A DNA stretch of 64,000 nt from positions 34,197,447 through 34,261,446 of the forward strand of contig NC_089984.1 of NCBI RefSeq assembly GCF_036417845.1. Direction: 5' to 3'. Below the pieces are notes generated by a model, which worked only from the letters and a program-made list of their open reading frames with translations, had not been told where the DNA came from and made no database searches. The first letter of the stretch is position 1; each line of letters begins with the position of its first letter. The position numbers and the translations under genes were made by a program. Below are positions 10,721 through 23,032 of this stretch, one piece after another. Source of the stretch: Apteryx mantelli. Lineage: Eukaryota > Chordata > Aves > Apterygiformes > Apterygidae.

Positions 10721-13059
10721 CTTGCGGCACAGCAAGACAAAATTAAGACACCATTTTATGCTAATGTAAATATGCGGCGTACAGTTTTTGATGTCATGCA
10801 AGGAGATCTTTTTCTTCTCACTGTCATTTTGAATTTATTACAAGTAAGAAGAGCTTTTCACACGCACACAAGAAAGTGCATGAGAGCTGCTTCCAAGCAA
10901 GCAATCTGCACTGCTGCTTGCATGCACGAATTGCCTTATTTCCCACAACTGAACGCCCCCAGGAGAATATCACGGAGCTATTATAGTTTAGGGAGAGTCT
11001 TCCTCAGTTCATCGGTCAGAAGTGATTTGGGGTCTGAATTTCCCTCCATCTAAGGCCCAGCAACAAAAGATAATGCATTTTGGTTGCAAGGTGGACTTCG
11101 GAGTGAAAGACGTCTGCCTTTCAAATTACAAAAATACAGCAATAAGATACGATCTAGTGAAACATACATTTCTTATAAAAATACTGTTTTTCTGCAAAAT
11201 ACTGAGTGCCTGAGCAAAGCATCACTTTCTAGGGCATCACTGTGTGTGTACAGAAGATACAATATCCAATTGTGTTTCCTACAGCACATTCACATACTGA
11301 ACTTTTCCTCAGTTTTTCCTCATCTTGGCCAAGAATTTCAAATTTGGTTAGTGGTTCTGTGTGTTTCAGTTCTCATGAAGGAGAGTTAGTTCAAATAAAT
11401 AGTTTTTCACTAATTGATTTACTGAATTTCAGCAAGAGACAGTAGATTCTGGTTTCATTTGTGTGGACTGAAGCTAAATGGATTTGTAACTAATCAGAGT
11501 CTAGCCCAAGAGGCTGTCTATATGAAAAGAAAAATTATATAAGGGTTTAATTGCTGTAGAGTCATAGTGCTCCTGTCAGATTAGTGTCATCTCAATTATT
11601 ACATCCTAATCTGAATTTCACTTGCATAACGAACATGTTGTTAACTTAGCAGAATTACGGAGGACAGAGAAAGAAACGGCTGCCTGTGCTGCTGCGGACC
11701 CGGCCAGTTAGCTGGGCCACGTCCTGCGCGCGGGACTGCATGGAGTGTGCATCAAAAGGGCAAACCATGAAATCTGCTCGTAAAACTGAAATCCAGTGCT
11801 ATATCACTTATTTCTGTAATTCTGTTTGCATAAAGAGCACGTTACAAAAGTAGACAAGGGCCATTATAGTGATCCAGCCCTCATCCTGATCAGTAATTTG
11901 CTTCCAGGAGGGGTCCATTTCTGTGAACGGGACTGCATGCAATAAGGGGAACCCATAGCTGTGACTTAAGCAACAGAGCCGATCCCAAAAATCAGATTGG
12001 AGGAAACAGTTCAACAACTGGATGACGTGAAAACTCAATACAAAGAAACAGGCATCACAATAAATGTTTACATCTAGAGTTTAGGGAAATGTACGAAATG
12101 GAGTTAAAATTCTTATTAGTGTTGTCTAATCATTTCATTGCTCCATTGCATTTGTATTTTTACTTGAAAATTTACTATTAGGTACTTTACATTATAAAGG
12201 ACCATTAGTATTTTTTACATGCAGTTTTACCTTCTCTAGGTATAGAATTTCTTTGGTGTTTTTCCCCTTTCATATAGTATTTACTGTCACAATACAGGAT
12301 CAAGCAGTGCACTGGTTCAGCACGCTATGATGTAACCCAGAGCAAACTCTCAGTCATGGAGTGTAACACAAACTGAATTGCATTGTATCCCTGTTTTAAA
12401 GATAAGCTATAGTACATTCAGAATCTAGTAAGGATCTTTTGGCACACTTTTTTCCATGCACACTCTTTTCCACTGGTACATTTTTTCAGGTTGCAAAAAA
12501 ATTATTTCTGTGATATAAGTAATACCGGAACAACTGTCTAAGCCACAATGGTGTTTTCATCACTTTATACAGCCTCTAGAGTCTGACTTTAGTATCATTC
12601 ATGAGAAAAATGCTTAGGCTATTTTGTACACTGTTTTGAAAAGAACAGTAAATAGATATTGTTTTACTCAAACATAGCTTATTCTGTGTAATCAAAAAAG
12701 AATTTTGCTTCTAGTATGATTTTAAAGCAGTTTCCTAGTTTTTCTAACTTTATTGAACTGTTGGCTTATTATAAAATAAATGCAGAGATAATTTTGTCAC
12801 TCATCTATAAAGGATGAAGAATTAGTCCAATGGCAATTGCAGCTCAGCAAGGTCTTTTAACAGGACACGCATGTATAAATCCTCAGGCGTAGTAGTAAAA
12901 TCTCATTTCAGTATTCAGAGCTTAGTGGTGATGTTGTGTTGCTATGGAATCAAGCAAATGGGAAAAATTTTGGAATGCCCTAAAGGAACAGGCTTTCAGA
13001 GCTTGCGTGTGTTCCAAAAACTCAGATACCACGGGGTCTCGAGTCCAGAAAACAGAGAC

Positions 13060-13130
13060 TCTGTCCCACTTCTATTGAAGCCAATGGGAGGCTTGCCACT
13101 GATCTCAGTGGGAGTGGGAGCATGCCTCAG
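13060..13130. repeat. Old interspersed repeat copy (attgaagccaatggga type)
   Basis: The sequence includes 'ttgaagccaatgggag' then 'actgatctcagtgggag', two inexact copies of one phrase. The phrase recurs at several places in this window. I know it as a common old repeat of reptile genomes but cannot name its family with certainty. Confidence 0.5.
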
Positions 13131-13329
13131 TTTTGCAATACATCTTTTTAAACTTCTTAAGCGGAGGTGTTTACTGTGCCAGCGAGTGCAGTGAGGGAAT
13201 TTGCATATGATGGCAAATCTACAGCTCCCTGGCTTTGCATGAACTAACTGCAAACCACATTGTGCGTACCAGTTTTCAAATGAGAAAAAGCTGGCGGGAT
13301 TCATCTTTTCTAAATAATGATTAGTCCTT

Positions 13330-13645
13330 CCTTTGTTTAAATTCCTCGCTCGCTTCCAGAGGAGCGCAACAAAGTATCTCTTTGCTAGACAATGCTGCGG
13401 GTAGGAGGCGGGAGAAGGGAAGAGGGGGATTTCTTTTTAAATAGAGTCTCTCCCTGTCCTGTGCTCCCAGCTAGCTTTTAGCGATTCCCATGATGTCACT
13501 TTTGGTAATGGAGACATGTTTACAAAAGAGTACACAGCATCCTGTTTAAAAAGAAACTTGCAGCCCAGGGAGCGCTACAAAAGTTAGGAAACCAAAAACT
13601 GTGCGAGGAGGGAGTACAGATACATACAAAGATCCTTTGTCTGCA
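13330..13645. promoter_or_regulatory. Candidate regulatory element with SOX-type palindrome and CRE-like site
   Basis: This stretch is less AT-rich than its surroundings. It contains the exact palindrome ACAAAG-ATC-CTTTGT (13626-13640), a CRE/ATF-like TGATGTCA (13491-13498) and a forkhead-like TGTTTAC (about 13517-13523). The spacing and density look like an enhancer, but this is motif inference with no conservation data. Confidence 0.3.
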
Positions 13646-16600
13646 GTGATCGGACTTGACCTCACTTGACTATGAACAATAAAGAATATGCAATTTGGCA
13701 GTCACAGAACTCAATGTCAGCATTATTGCTTTTGGCATACAATATATTAAAAACATTTGAGAGTGGCAACAGGCCATGAAATGGACTGATAATATTGTAC
13801 ATAGAAATGGTTTGGCTATACTTTTTATCTCCTTTCAAGACAAATGATTCCGTCTCATCTATTTCATCTCTCTTATCTTGAGAACAAATACAAAATTCAT
13901 TAAGAGTACAGTTACTCTCTTCTATGTAATACAGAACATTGTGTTTCTGCAATTTCTTTCCATTCAAATATCATCTTTGTTACTGTAATCTTGAAAAGAT
14001 AAGTGCATTTCAGCCAAAGCTGCTCCTAGCTTTTCCCTTGAATTTGTTCCCTGCATTAGTACAAAAAAGGCTTTTGTTTTAACAGAAAGCATTACTGGAT
14101 TAAAACCAGCATAACTAACTTTTAAACTTGCAAACATAGCACCATTCATCTATTAAGCAATTACACACATACCTATATTACATACCAGTTAGAAAGTCTT
14201 AACTATCCAAATGAAATTGCCAGCATGTTTATTTGAGGGATACTGACTGCCAGAATCTGGCACAAGATTCTCCCCTACACAAACCTTAATCAATCATCCA
14301 GCACAACCATGCAAGCTTCCCCATGCCTTCATCTTCCTAGAGAGGAGTTCCCTGCAAGGGACAAGGGGTAAGTTTTGTAAAAGTGGTTATTTCAGTTCAG
14401 AAGTGGTTCTTTCAATTTCTTTGTTGAGACGATTTGCAAAGTTGGTATTTTATCTAAACATTGATTTTATCTGAAAAATAACACAAGAAGGATGAAATGA
14501 TTAATTTATTGTATATGGGCCATAGATATTCTCGGATACATAAAAATATTATCCATTTGTAAATCATTAAAAATTAGCATACGAGACTGTGGTTATATAA
14601 AGGATAAATCCAGTTTTGTGTTTGCAGATATCTCAAGTTCTACTAATGGCTTTATTTTAATGTCAAGGCCAATTGACTTCTTGTTGCCAAGTCCCTGCAG
14701 AAGACAGTACAAAGATCAGTTTCCTCTGATTTACTTCCCCCACCAGGAACGCAGAGCTGCTTTCTATCCCTCCAAAGACACAACCAAGGAAATTTAGAAA
14801 TAAAGAAATCAGAGTTGAGGGCAGTATGGACCATTTTGAAAAAAAGGAATATCATAAATAAATTATGATCTTATCAAATTTGCTGTGACTCATCTGTGAG
14901 GGACTGCAACATTGCTGTAGAATAACACAACCCCTAATTATCAGGAGATGCTAGACAAGTCCTTCATCAGTGTCTTAAAAGGAAGAGGTTTTCACTGCTC
15001 AGGTTTGCTTTATTTTGCAGTTGTTGGGTTTACAATAACTCAAAGCACTGTAAAGACTGGAAGTTGGGATCACAGGCAGCTCTTTCAACTCACAGTGCAC
15101 AAAACCCCTTGCAGCAGATTTATACGACATGGGTTTTGAATCACATGGTGCGCCATCCCTCCCCGCTAGTATAGGTACTCAGGAGAGTGCTATTTTGCCG
15201 TACACACTCCTTGACTGTCTCTAGAGCCCAGTCCCTCTCCCAGCCTGGGAGCCTCGGTGCCAGACCCAGCAGATCACAGATCGGCAGCATCTGGCACCCG
15301 AAGTCCCACAGAGCAGGAGAGGCGTTACTACTGCGCTGACCAGGTGCAAGTTGTAGGTGCTACAGGATGTGCCACTGGAAGAGTCTTAGTGCCTTTGGTA
15401 CGAAAGGCATAAGACCTGCTGGTGGGAAGTTATGGCAGGAGTTTTAAAGCATCTTTTGAAAACACCTAGGAAAAGTTAGGAGGGTGTCAGAAGTCTGTTA
15501 CGACCTGGTGCAAACAATGATCCTTGCACAGATTACTGCATATTCCAATGAAGGCACTACAGCCCCCATTATTTTGCAGTCTCTGAGTTGATTATTTCCT
15601 CTGCAGACCAAGAGCCATCTCCAAAAGTCAAAACCAAACAAACATAACAAAAAAAAACAAACAACCCTCCAACAGATTTACATAGGTAAGCACAGAATGG
15701 GTTCACTGATTTTGGTTTTGCAAAAGGTAAACAGAAACTAAAAGTTCCCATAGATGTCTAGATATATTTCTTTTTTGTAAGTCAGCCTCTTATACAAACA
15801 CGGTCTCCTGGCTTTAGTTTGTCGTAAATATCTATAATTGCTTTTATGTAACTGAACTTTTGCCTATGAAAGCAATAAAGAAGAGATAAACTATAAATTT
15901 GTTTCTGCACTACAAAATTAACTGAGAACCCTGACAAAAGCAATTTTTTTGCCTTTGGTCTTCTCTTTGCAATAATCTAGCTACGCCTGCGGTTGCATTT
16001 TAATTCTGATGTTCAAATCATTCCCACAGCATGTTTCCCAAACAAAAGCATTTTTCTCTTGCTCCCACTGATATGTGTCCTGAATCTGGGAACTGCAGAA
16101 AAATATTCTTGTTTAAGACCCAAGACTGAGCCAACAATTGTATTATAGTGCTAGATTTCGCAAACTATCAGTGATCATTTGACCAAAAAGATACCAATTG
16201 ATCAGGCAAAAGGATATCTGGTCAGTTATTAAGTAACAGCTATTCAGTTCACAACAGTATAAATCCTACTTAGGTGTTTTTGTTTTTTGGGGTGTTGGGG
16301 GAGGGATAGCTATTTGAAGCATTACCTGATACTTTCCCAAGCTCCTTCCACCTTCATGGCAGCAGAAATCTTTTATGTGCATACCCTGAACTATTAAATT
16401 GCTTCATTATTCTAGGGTGAATAGCAGAGTTGTTGAAAAGGATTCCTTCTCTTGCAAATAATTGATCTCTTTGCAGCTCTGTCCTTTCCACTTTAAAAAA
16501 GGACAGTGCATATTACCAGCTCAGTAGCTTCTACGTGGCCATGCTTTGCTTCAGGAAAATTACATGGGGCATAGCATGACGGGGTGGTTTCATAAAGCTA

Positions 16601-19299
16601 TTTGTCAGCTTAGGACTGAGTCACGCCACAGATCTTTCAGATTTAAGATAATGCAGGTCATATACTCCTTGTTTCTTCCTACTTCACTTTCCCCTTTCTT
16701 TCTCTCCATACCAAGGCTAGCATAAGTGAGTTTTGGACATTTTTTGTTTGTTTTACCCTTATATGCAGTGAGAGATTATAATAGAGGTTCCCTGCAGGAG
16801 AGGAAAATAATCTAGGCCATAAAACAGAAATATTCTGAGACAGCTATTTGGGGGAATGAAGTGAAATGATTGATGTTTCTCATTAGGAGCTAATCAATCT
16901 TACCTGAGATACAAGAGAAGGTTATATCAGCTTTTTCCTTTAAAACACCTGTCTTTCAGCAACATAGAAAAAACCACTATTTTATCTAGCATAAAAAATT
17001 GGTCAAATTTGAGCACCTAATCTTTCATCACCATTTGTTAAAAATTCACAGTAGCTCTGGTAACTTAAAATCAGAATTGTGCTTTAGTGGCCAGCCTAGG
17101 CTGGGCATGCATCTGCCTCAAAGTCTTCCTTACAAGAACACTTTTTTCCTCTCATTTTCTACCTATATTATTGCAGTGTCATCAGGATCAAACACAGCTG
17201 AGTGCTGTTTATCCAGCATTTTTCACAACACTACTTTCTCCACATTTTCACCTATCACATTTCTCATATATGTTTTTGTGGATACTTCTTATTCAGTATT
17301 TCTTATATGTCACAAAAGGTTAGAACATGCTAATTAAGTTCATGAATAATAAAAGTTTGGGAAGCACTGCCCATAAAATGAGAATCAAAATTGGATGTTC
17401 TTAGGGACCAAAGTAATAGAAATGGGATGAAATGCAAGAGTGCACCTAGGAACCAACAACATTTTTACTGCAAGTTGTCATTACAGTCAATTAGAAATAG
17501 TAAAAAAAAAAATGCTTGGGGTTTAAGTTGATCATAGTGTGAGTATGAGCCACTAATCAGGTGCCATATGAGAAAGACAAGTATTTCCCACAATACTTCC
17601 AATAAAACTAGAATATATCCATGCATTATTAGGAAGTATCATTATTAGGAAAGGTCTAAAACCTCATCCACAATACTGTGTTCAGTGTGGATACCCACCT
17701 TCTAAACAGATGACTTTATACTGTAACAGGCACAGAGGAGGACTAGCAGAATAATCTTAAGATGTTTATGGTGATTAAGGAAACAATGATCAAGAAAGAG
17801 GCTTCTTTCTAGAAATTCATGAGAGGAAACACCATTTGGGGAACAAAGCCTACATGAGCTAGCAGGTAATGTTGGCACAACACTGAGAAATTGAATAAGC
17901 ACTGGCCAGACTGGAAACTGGAGAACCCAGTTAAGTAATTTCTGAAACAGCTTCCAACAGGACTATGGGGCAAATATCAGCCTCAGGTCCAATCTACATC
18001 ATGGGATCATCCAGATATTTTTGTTCATTCCTAGTTCAGTTTTAGCTCCTCTAGTAGACTGTTAGTGTATCTGGGCCAGGAAGTACCACCAATGACAAAA
18101 GAAGGAGCAAAATTGCATAGTTTGTTTACACTAAGAAGACAGGATGTAGCTAAAAATGTCTTAGCTACTATATTTTAGCTAATATTTCAAGCACTAGCAT
18201 AGATATGTTATCTGCTCATGCTCAGCCCTCAAAGTGAGAGTCAATATATTTTGAAACACGATTTATTTTCTAATCTAGGCCTTGTTAAATTTCACATAGC
18301 CTGGGTCAGACAGATCTGGAGAAAAAGTCATCCGTATCTCGGTACTTGCAAAATCTGGAAGCAGAACGATGCTTGCTACAATCATGATCAAATAGCCGGA
18401 GCGCCATTTGGCAACACCGTGGTTAGCAGCATGATCCACTCCCTCCCTTTCTCTGTTCCATCTCTCCCGCTGGTAAATCTATATAACGTGGTTTCTGACC
18501 GCAGAGGGGCCACATTTTGTATTCATGCAGTCAGTTTCTATGAAGAATTGGAGAAGGTTCCTTGCAAAGGAAAATGTTCATTTTCAGAGGACCACAGAGG
18601 AAAATATAGTGATGGGGAATATATGGGTGATGGGGAATTCCAGTGAAGAAATGCCTTAAACCTAACTTTTGGGTTTGCTTTGGGAATTCAACATTAATTT
18701 AACATCTTTCCAAATGATTAATGTTAGAGAAGGAAAGGAGGTAAATGTTACTATAAGTAACTACATTTCAAACTACAACTCTGTCTGCAAATCTTCTGAT
18801 TTAGATTTAGACAAGCATTTGTTTCATTTTCATAACACTAAGATACTCCCCTAATCTCAAGTCTCTTCAATATTCTTCCATTTCAGGCTAGATTCTATTT
18901 AAAGTAATGACCAAGACATCTTTAGACTCTCTCTCCCTAGTCCAGATCCTGATTTAGCCTAATTAAAATTTGCTTAAATACAAGAAAGAGGGCTAACACA
19001 GCAGATGTTGTATAAAATCAAAATACCTTAAGACTTTTGACTGTGCAAGTCTTGTTCTGATGTCTTTTCTGTCTACACGTTATCATATTTTAGCCAATCT
19101 AGACCGAGGTTCTTGTGATTCCTGTCTTCACAAAAGTCAGTTGCAAAACTCCCACCAACACCAGGAGAGCCGCATCGCACTGTTACATGCATCCTTACAT
19201 ACTATATTAAAAGACAATCACAGCTACATACTTTCTGGGGCCTATCTGAACTTTTACGGGCCTTCTATATTTATTAATCAAGCTCCGCAACATTTGGTT

Positions 19300-19440
19300 T
19301 ACGCAGGGAGGATTTTAAATAATGTAAAATTAATTCAACTGAGAGTAACCACTGAAACCATGCTTACACCATCAGCCGTGATTTGTGCAGGGACTGCGAT
19401 CTATGCGTCATTACGTAACAGGCATCAAAATCAGTTACAC
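19300..19440. promoter_or_regulatory. Candidate regulatory element with TGCGTCA-TTACGTAA
   Basis: Directly adjacent bZIP motifs lie in AT-rich spacer DNA: TGCGTCA (19404-19410, CREB/AP-1-like) and the palindrome TTACGTAA (19411-19418, PAR-bZIP/NFIL3/C/EBP-like). The flanks keep several CpGs. The function is unproven. Confidence 0.3.
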
Positions 19441-22400
19441 AACTTAATGCAAACACCACCAACAGCTGAAAACCCATGGCACAGACAGGTTCTTGAGTAA
19501 TCGTCAAAGCAATGCCAGAAAGCAAATTCTACCTGTGGAAAACTTTTTCCATGTTAAATGCATTTCAAGAGATGCTCTGAATTTTTTGGCTGCTGGTAGG
19601 CAGACAGTACTTTTGCAAGCCTTAATACGGCCTGCCACAAAATGGCACTTTATTCTAAAGCTTTTATCCTTCAAAGCCTGTTAATATAAACTTTGACCAA
19701 CACTGACAAAAAATGTGTGTGCAGTGCAACTCACATATCTTTACTGATTGCAATATGAAACTTCTGGCCTAAAACAAACAGATCATTAGCAAACAGATAC
19801 ATCTGTGCACTGTGGTTACTTAGGCTTCTCTCCTCCTACCATCCCTCACTTCACTCGCTGTTCACATGCTTCGAGTTTGATGTCTGAATGTGCCTTTGTG
19901 GTTCCAGGGCCTTGCAGCTTTCTCAAGTCTAGCATGGATGAAAAAACACACTCTATTTCTCTGTGTGCAAAGATTATGAAAGCATGCATTAATTTTAACT
20001 GTTAATCCAGGCAGTACTTTCATCTGAGATATTAACTTAGATAAAAGGGTATGTCTAAACTCAGACAGCCATGCCCATAGATGTGTGTGTTCTAACTTCA
20101 AGAAATGTAACTCAATTATCTTTGGACTAATTTCAGAATATTTTTATAAGCTGGTGTAATTTCTTGATAAATAAACCTCATTTTGTACAAAACAAGCATT
20201 CCCAAACCTCTTTCAGATAAGTTACTTTGCAGTACTCAGACACTGAGCTGCCATATAGACTATTTTATGGGTCAAAAAGAAACAGAAGGAAAATGCATCA
20301 TTGCTTTGGGGTTTTCTGGTTATAACATGCTAACAACAAAATATCTCGGTTGTGATGTTTGGAGCAAGTGGGGAAAAAGAAAGCAGGCAAGGTTTGACAT
20401 TTGATGGCACTTAGAAGTATTTCACTTCTTCCCAGTTCTTAGACTGAAGTGAAGAACCAATGTGACTAGTCTGAAAACCCAAACAGCTTCACATGCCACC
20501 TTGTTGATGCAGTAAAAGCAAAAGATAAAACAACTAGTCTTAACTCAAAACAGTATCGTGCCTATGGATTAGAAGATACCCACAAAGATACCCGGATTAG
20601 AGGCAAAACTTGCACATGCATTCATCTCAGTAGCAATGATACTAAATGGTCCCATTCCCCTCCTCCATGCCCAAACACTTGTTCCCACTGTTGGCAAAAC
20701 CATCCCGCTGGGCCAACCACAGAGGCAGGGGAAGGGTGGGAGGAATAGCTGAGGGAGGTGCAGGAGCTGTGCAAAGCGGCACTGCCATGGAAAGAAATGT
20801 AGTGTAGCTGTGCTCTAAGTGTCATGTCCTACTGGTGAGGAGTAGCAAAGTTCATATCCTTGAATTAGAACATAAACGGGGGGAGGGAGTGCCCCAGGAG
20901 GGAAACAGACTTCATGGAGAATGAGGTCAAATCCGGACTTTAAGAAGTACATTCTTTATATGATTATCCAGGTTAGGCTTGGTTTTGTTTTCTGGGAGGT
21001 AAACAAGGGAAAATAACTCAAAGGCTCAGAACATCCATTTTCCCACATTTAAATTCCCAGTTAAAAATGTTTTCCTTGAACTAGGTATGTTCCTAAATGT
21101 GATGTTTTGCTACAAGTTACATCCAATCCAGCCATGCATGAAAACAATATAATTATGTCAGTCAGCAACATTTTTTTTTGCGTAATAGGTTTCCTAGGTG
21201 GTTTCTACCATCTACAGTCTGGAGTCCAGTATACTCTCATATAGGTTATTTTCCTTCCTTGCAAAAATCACCTTATCATTGTGGTACAGTGACAATCACC
21301 AACAGCACAGTGCCATTTTATCTGTATATATACAGTTAAAACTTCTACATATAAACTAAGGACCTATGAATATAGAAGAATCTGGGAAATATGATGAAGT
21401 ATTTATTTAATATCTTCTGAGTTACTTTTACCTCCAACTCTTAATTTTTAAATGCTTCTTTGTGTTGTGCTTATTGCAGAATTGTCTGTCATCTACAGCA
21501 TTCTAATTGCATTGCTTTAACTAACAGGTAAGTATAAAACATCATTCAACAGACTTACTTTTAATTGGGGATTTTCCTTCCTTGATTAAAAAAATAAAGG
21601 AACTTACAAAAAGGTAACTGGAAAGCAGGCCATGATTCTGCAAGACATTAAGCTGCTCTGCCCCAAACAATTCAGTCCAGTCTGACCATTGTAAGAGACC
21701 GGAGAACCACACAATTCCCACCCTTCCCTCTGCCTGCTGCTGTTCTGAGCACAGTACGGGCATCTCTAGCTGTATTTGCTTTTCCTCTAATGCAGAAAAC
21801 TAACAATGAAATAGTATCTTATCACATCCAACAAGTGCTGCCAAAGGCATGGTCATGAACAAGGACATGAATGAGATCTGCCTGGATGAAGCCTGATTCA
21901 TATTTAGAGGGGAAGTACCCAGGAGATGTGCCAGAGATGATCTCGGTCCCCTGCTATTTTATCTGTCTGTCTTGCTAAGGCATTTACAAGGCTCCCATTA
22001 CTATGATGCCTGGATATACAGGAACATACAGCTATTCTTACAACACCCAAATAGGGGAGGAGAGACTGTGTGGTTTATCTCAGGTCAGAAGTTTGAAACA
22101 GAACAGATCATTATACAAGTTTCACAGGCTCTTGATCACTAGAGGATGTTTACCCGCCATTTCTATATAGATAAACACCCTAGCCCCATTCCCAAAGTAT
22201 CCAGGTGCCTCTTAGATATTTATGCTAACAATAAATGGTCAAGATTTCCCATCCTGGAGCTTTTGACGGACATGAACCAATGGTTGAAATGAACTGATGT
22301 TTGACTCAGATCAGCTTCTTTTGGGAACATCAAATGTTCTTCAGCCATAGCTGTCAAGATAAATATATTTCATAACAAGACTTCTAAATTTCTGTTTTAG

Positions 22401-22952
22401 TTGATCATTTTAGTTACAGTGATTAGTAAGACTATTTTTTGGCCACTGCGTATGCAGTCAGAAAATGGTGTTCATTTCTATTAAATGAAAACATTACTAA
22501 CTCATTCATGCCTTTATGTTTTCAAAATTAGAACATGCTACATATTCTGACTATCAGAACATGTAGCAAAGCTACACCTAAAATTAATCGAGAAGCAAAA
22601 TATATCTGTTTACTTATGTCAGGAAGTTATCTCCAGGATATAAATATATTAACATGATCTTGTTAATTTACTGAAGCCAGCTGAGATTTCTGCATAGGAC
22701 ATGTGTTTACATCTACCACAAAGTAAGCAAGTTCAAGCTGATGGTTGGATAAATGCAAAAGGTAAAAATGGTACATATTGCCTGGGAGCTAGAACATAGA
22801 CTCTCATCTAGAGATGCCTGCTGCTGGCTGGCTGAGTAACTCAATACATGTCCCTCAGTCAATAAATGTCTATACGCCTGCTTTGTCAGAGATGAAGACA
22901 CAATACTCTTCTTTTTACAATCCTTTAAGAAACCCCTATGATACTATACAGC

Positions 22953-23032
22953 AAGCATGTTTATGATTGTTATCTGTAAAATGGCAAAGCACTTACCTAT
23001 CTGATAGGATGCTGGGAAAGATAATTAACTGT
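22953..23032 (+). repeat. MIR-like SINE remnant (3' part)
   Basis: The order 'ttatctgtaaaatgg', 'acttacctatctgataggatg', then 'agataattaa' follows the MIR consensus ('catctgtaaaatgg', 'acctacctcataggatgttgtgagg', 'ataaa'), with several mismatches. This is a strongly decayed copy. Confidence 0.6.

Noticed and set aside
9972-10801. Long open frames of up to 252 codons on both strands in the CpG island
   Set aside because: Frames are Ala/Arg/Gly/Pro-rich, overlap on both strands and come from the absence of A/T-rich stop codons in this GC block. GPAM translation starts at 8899, downstream.
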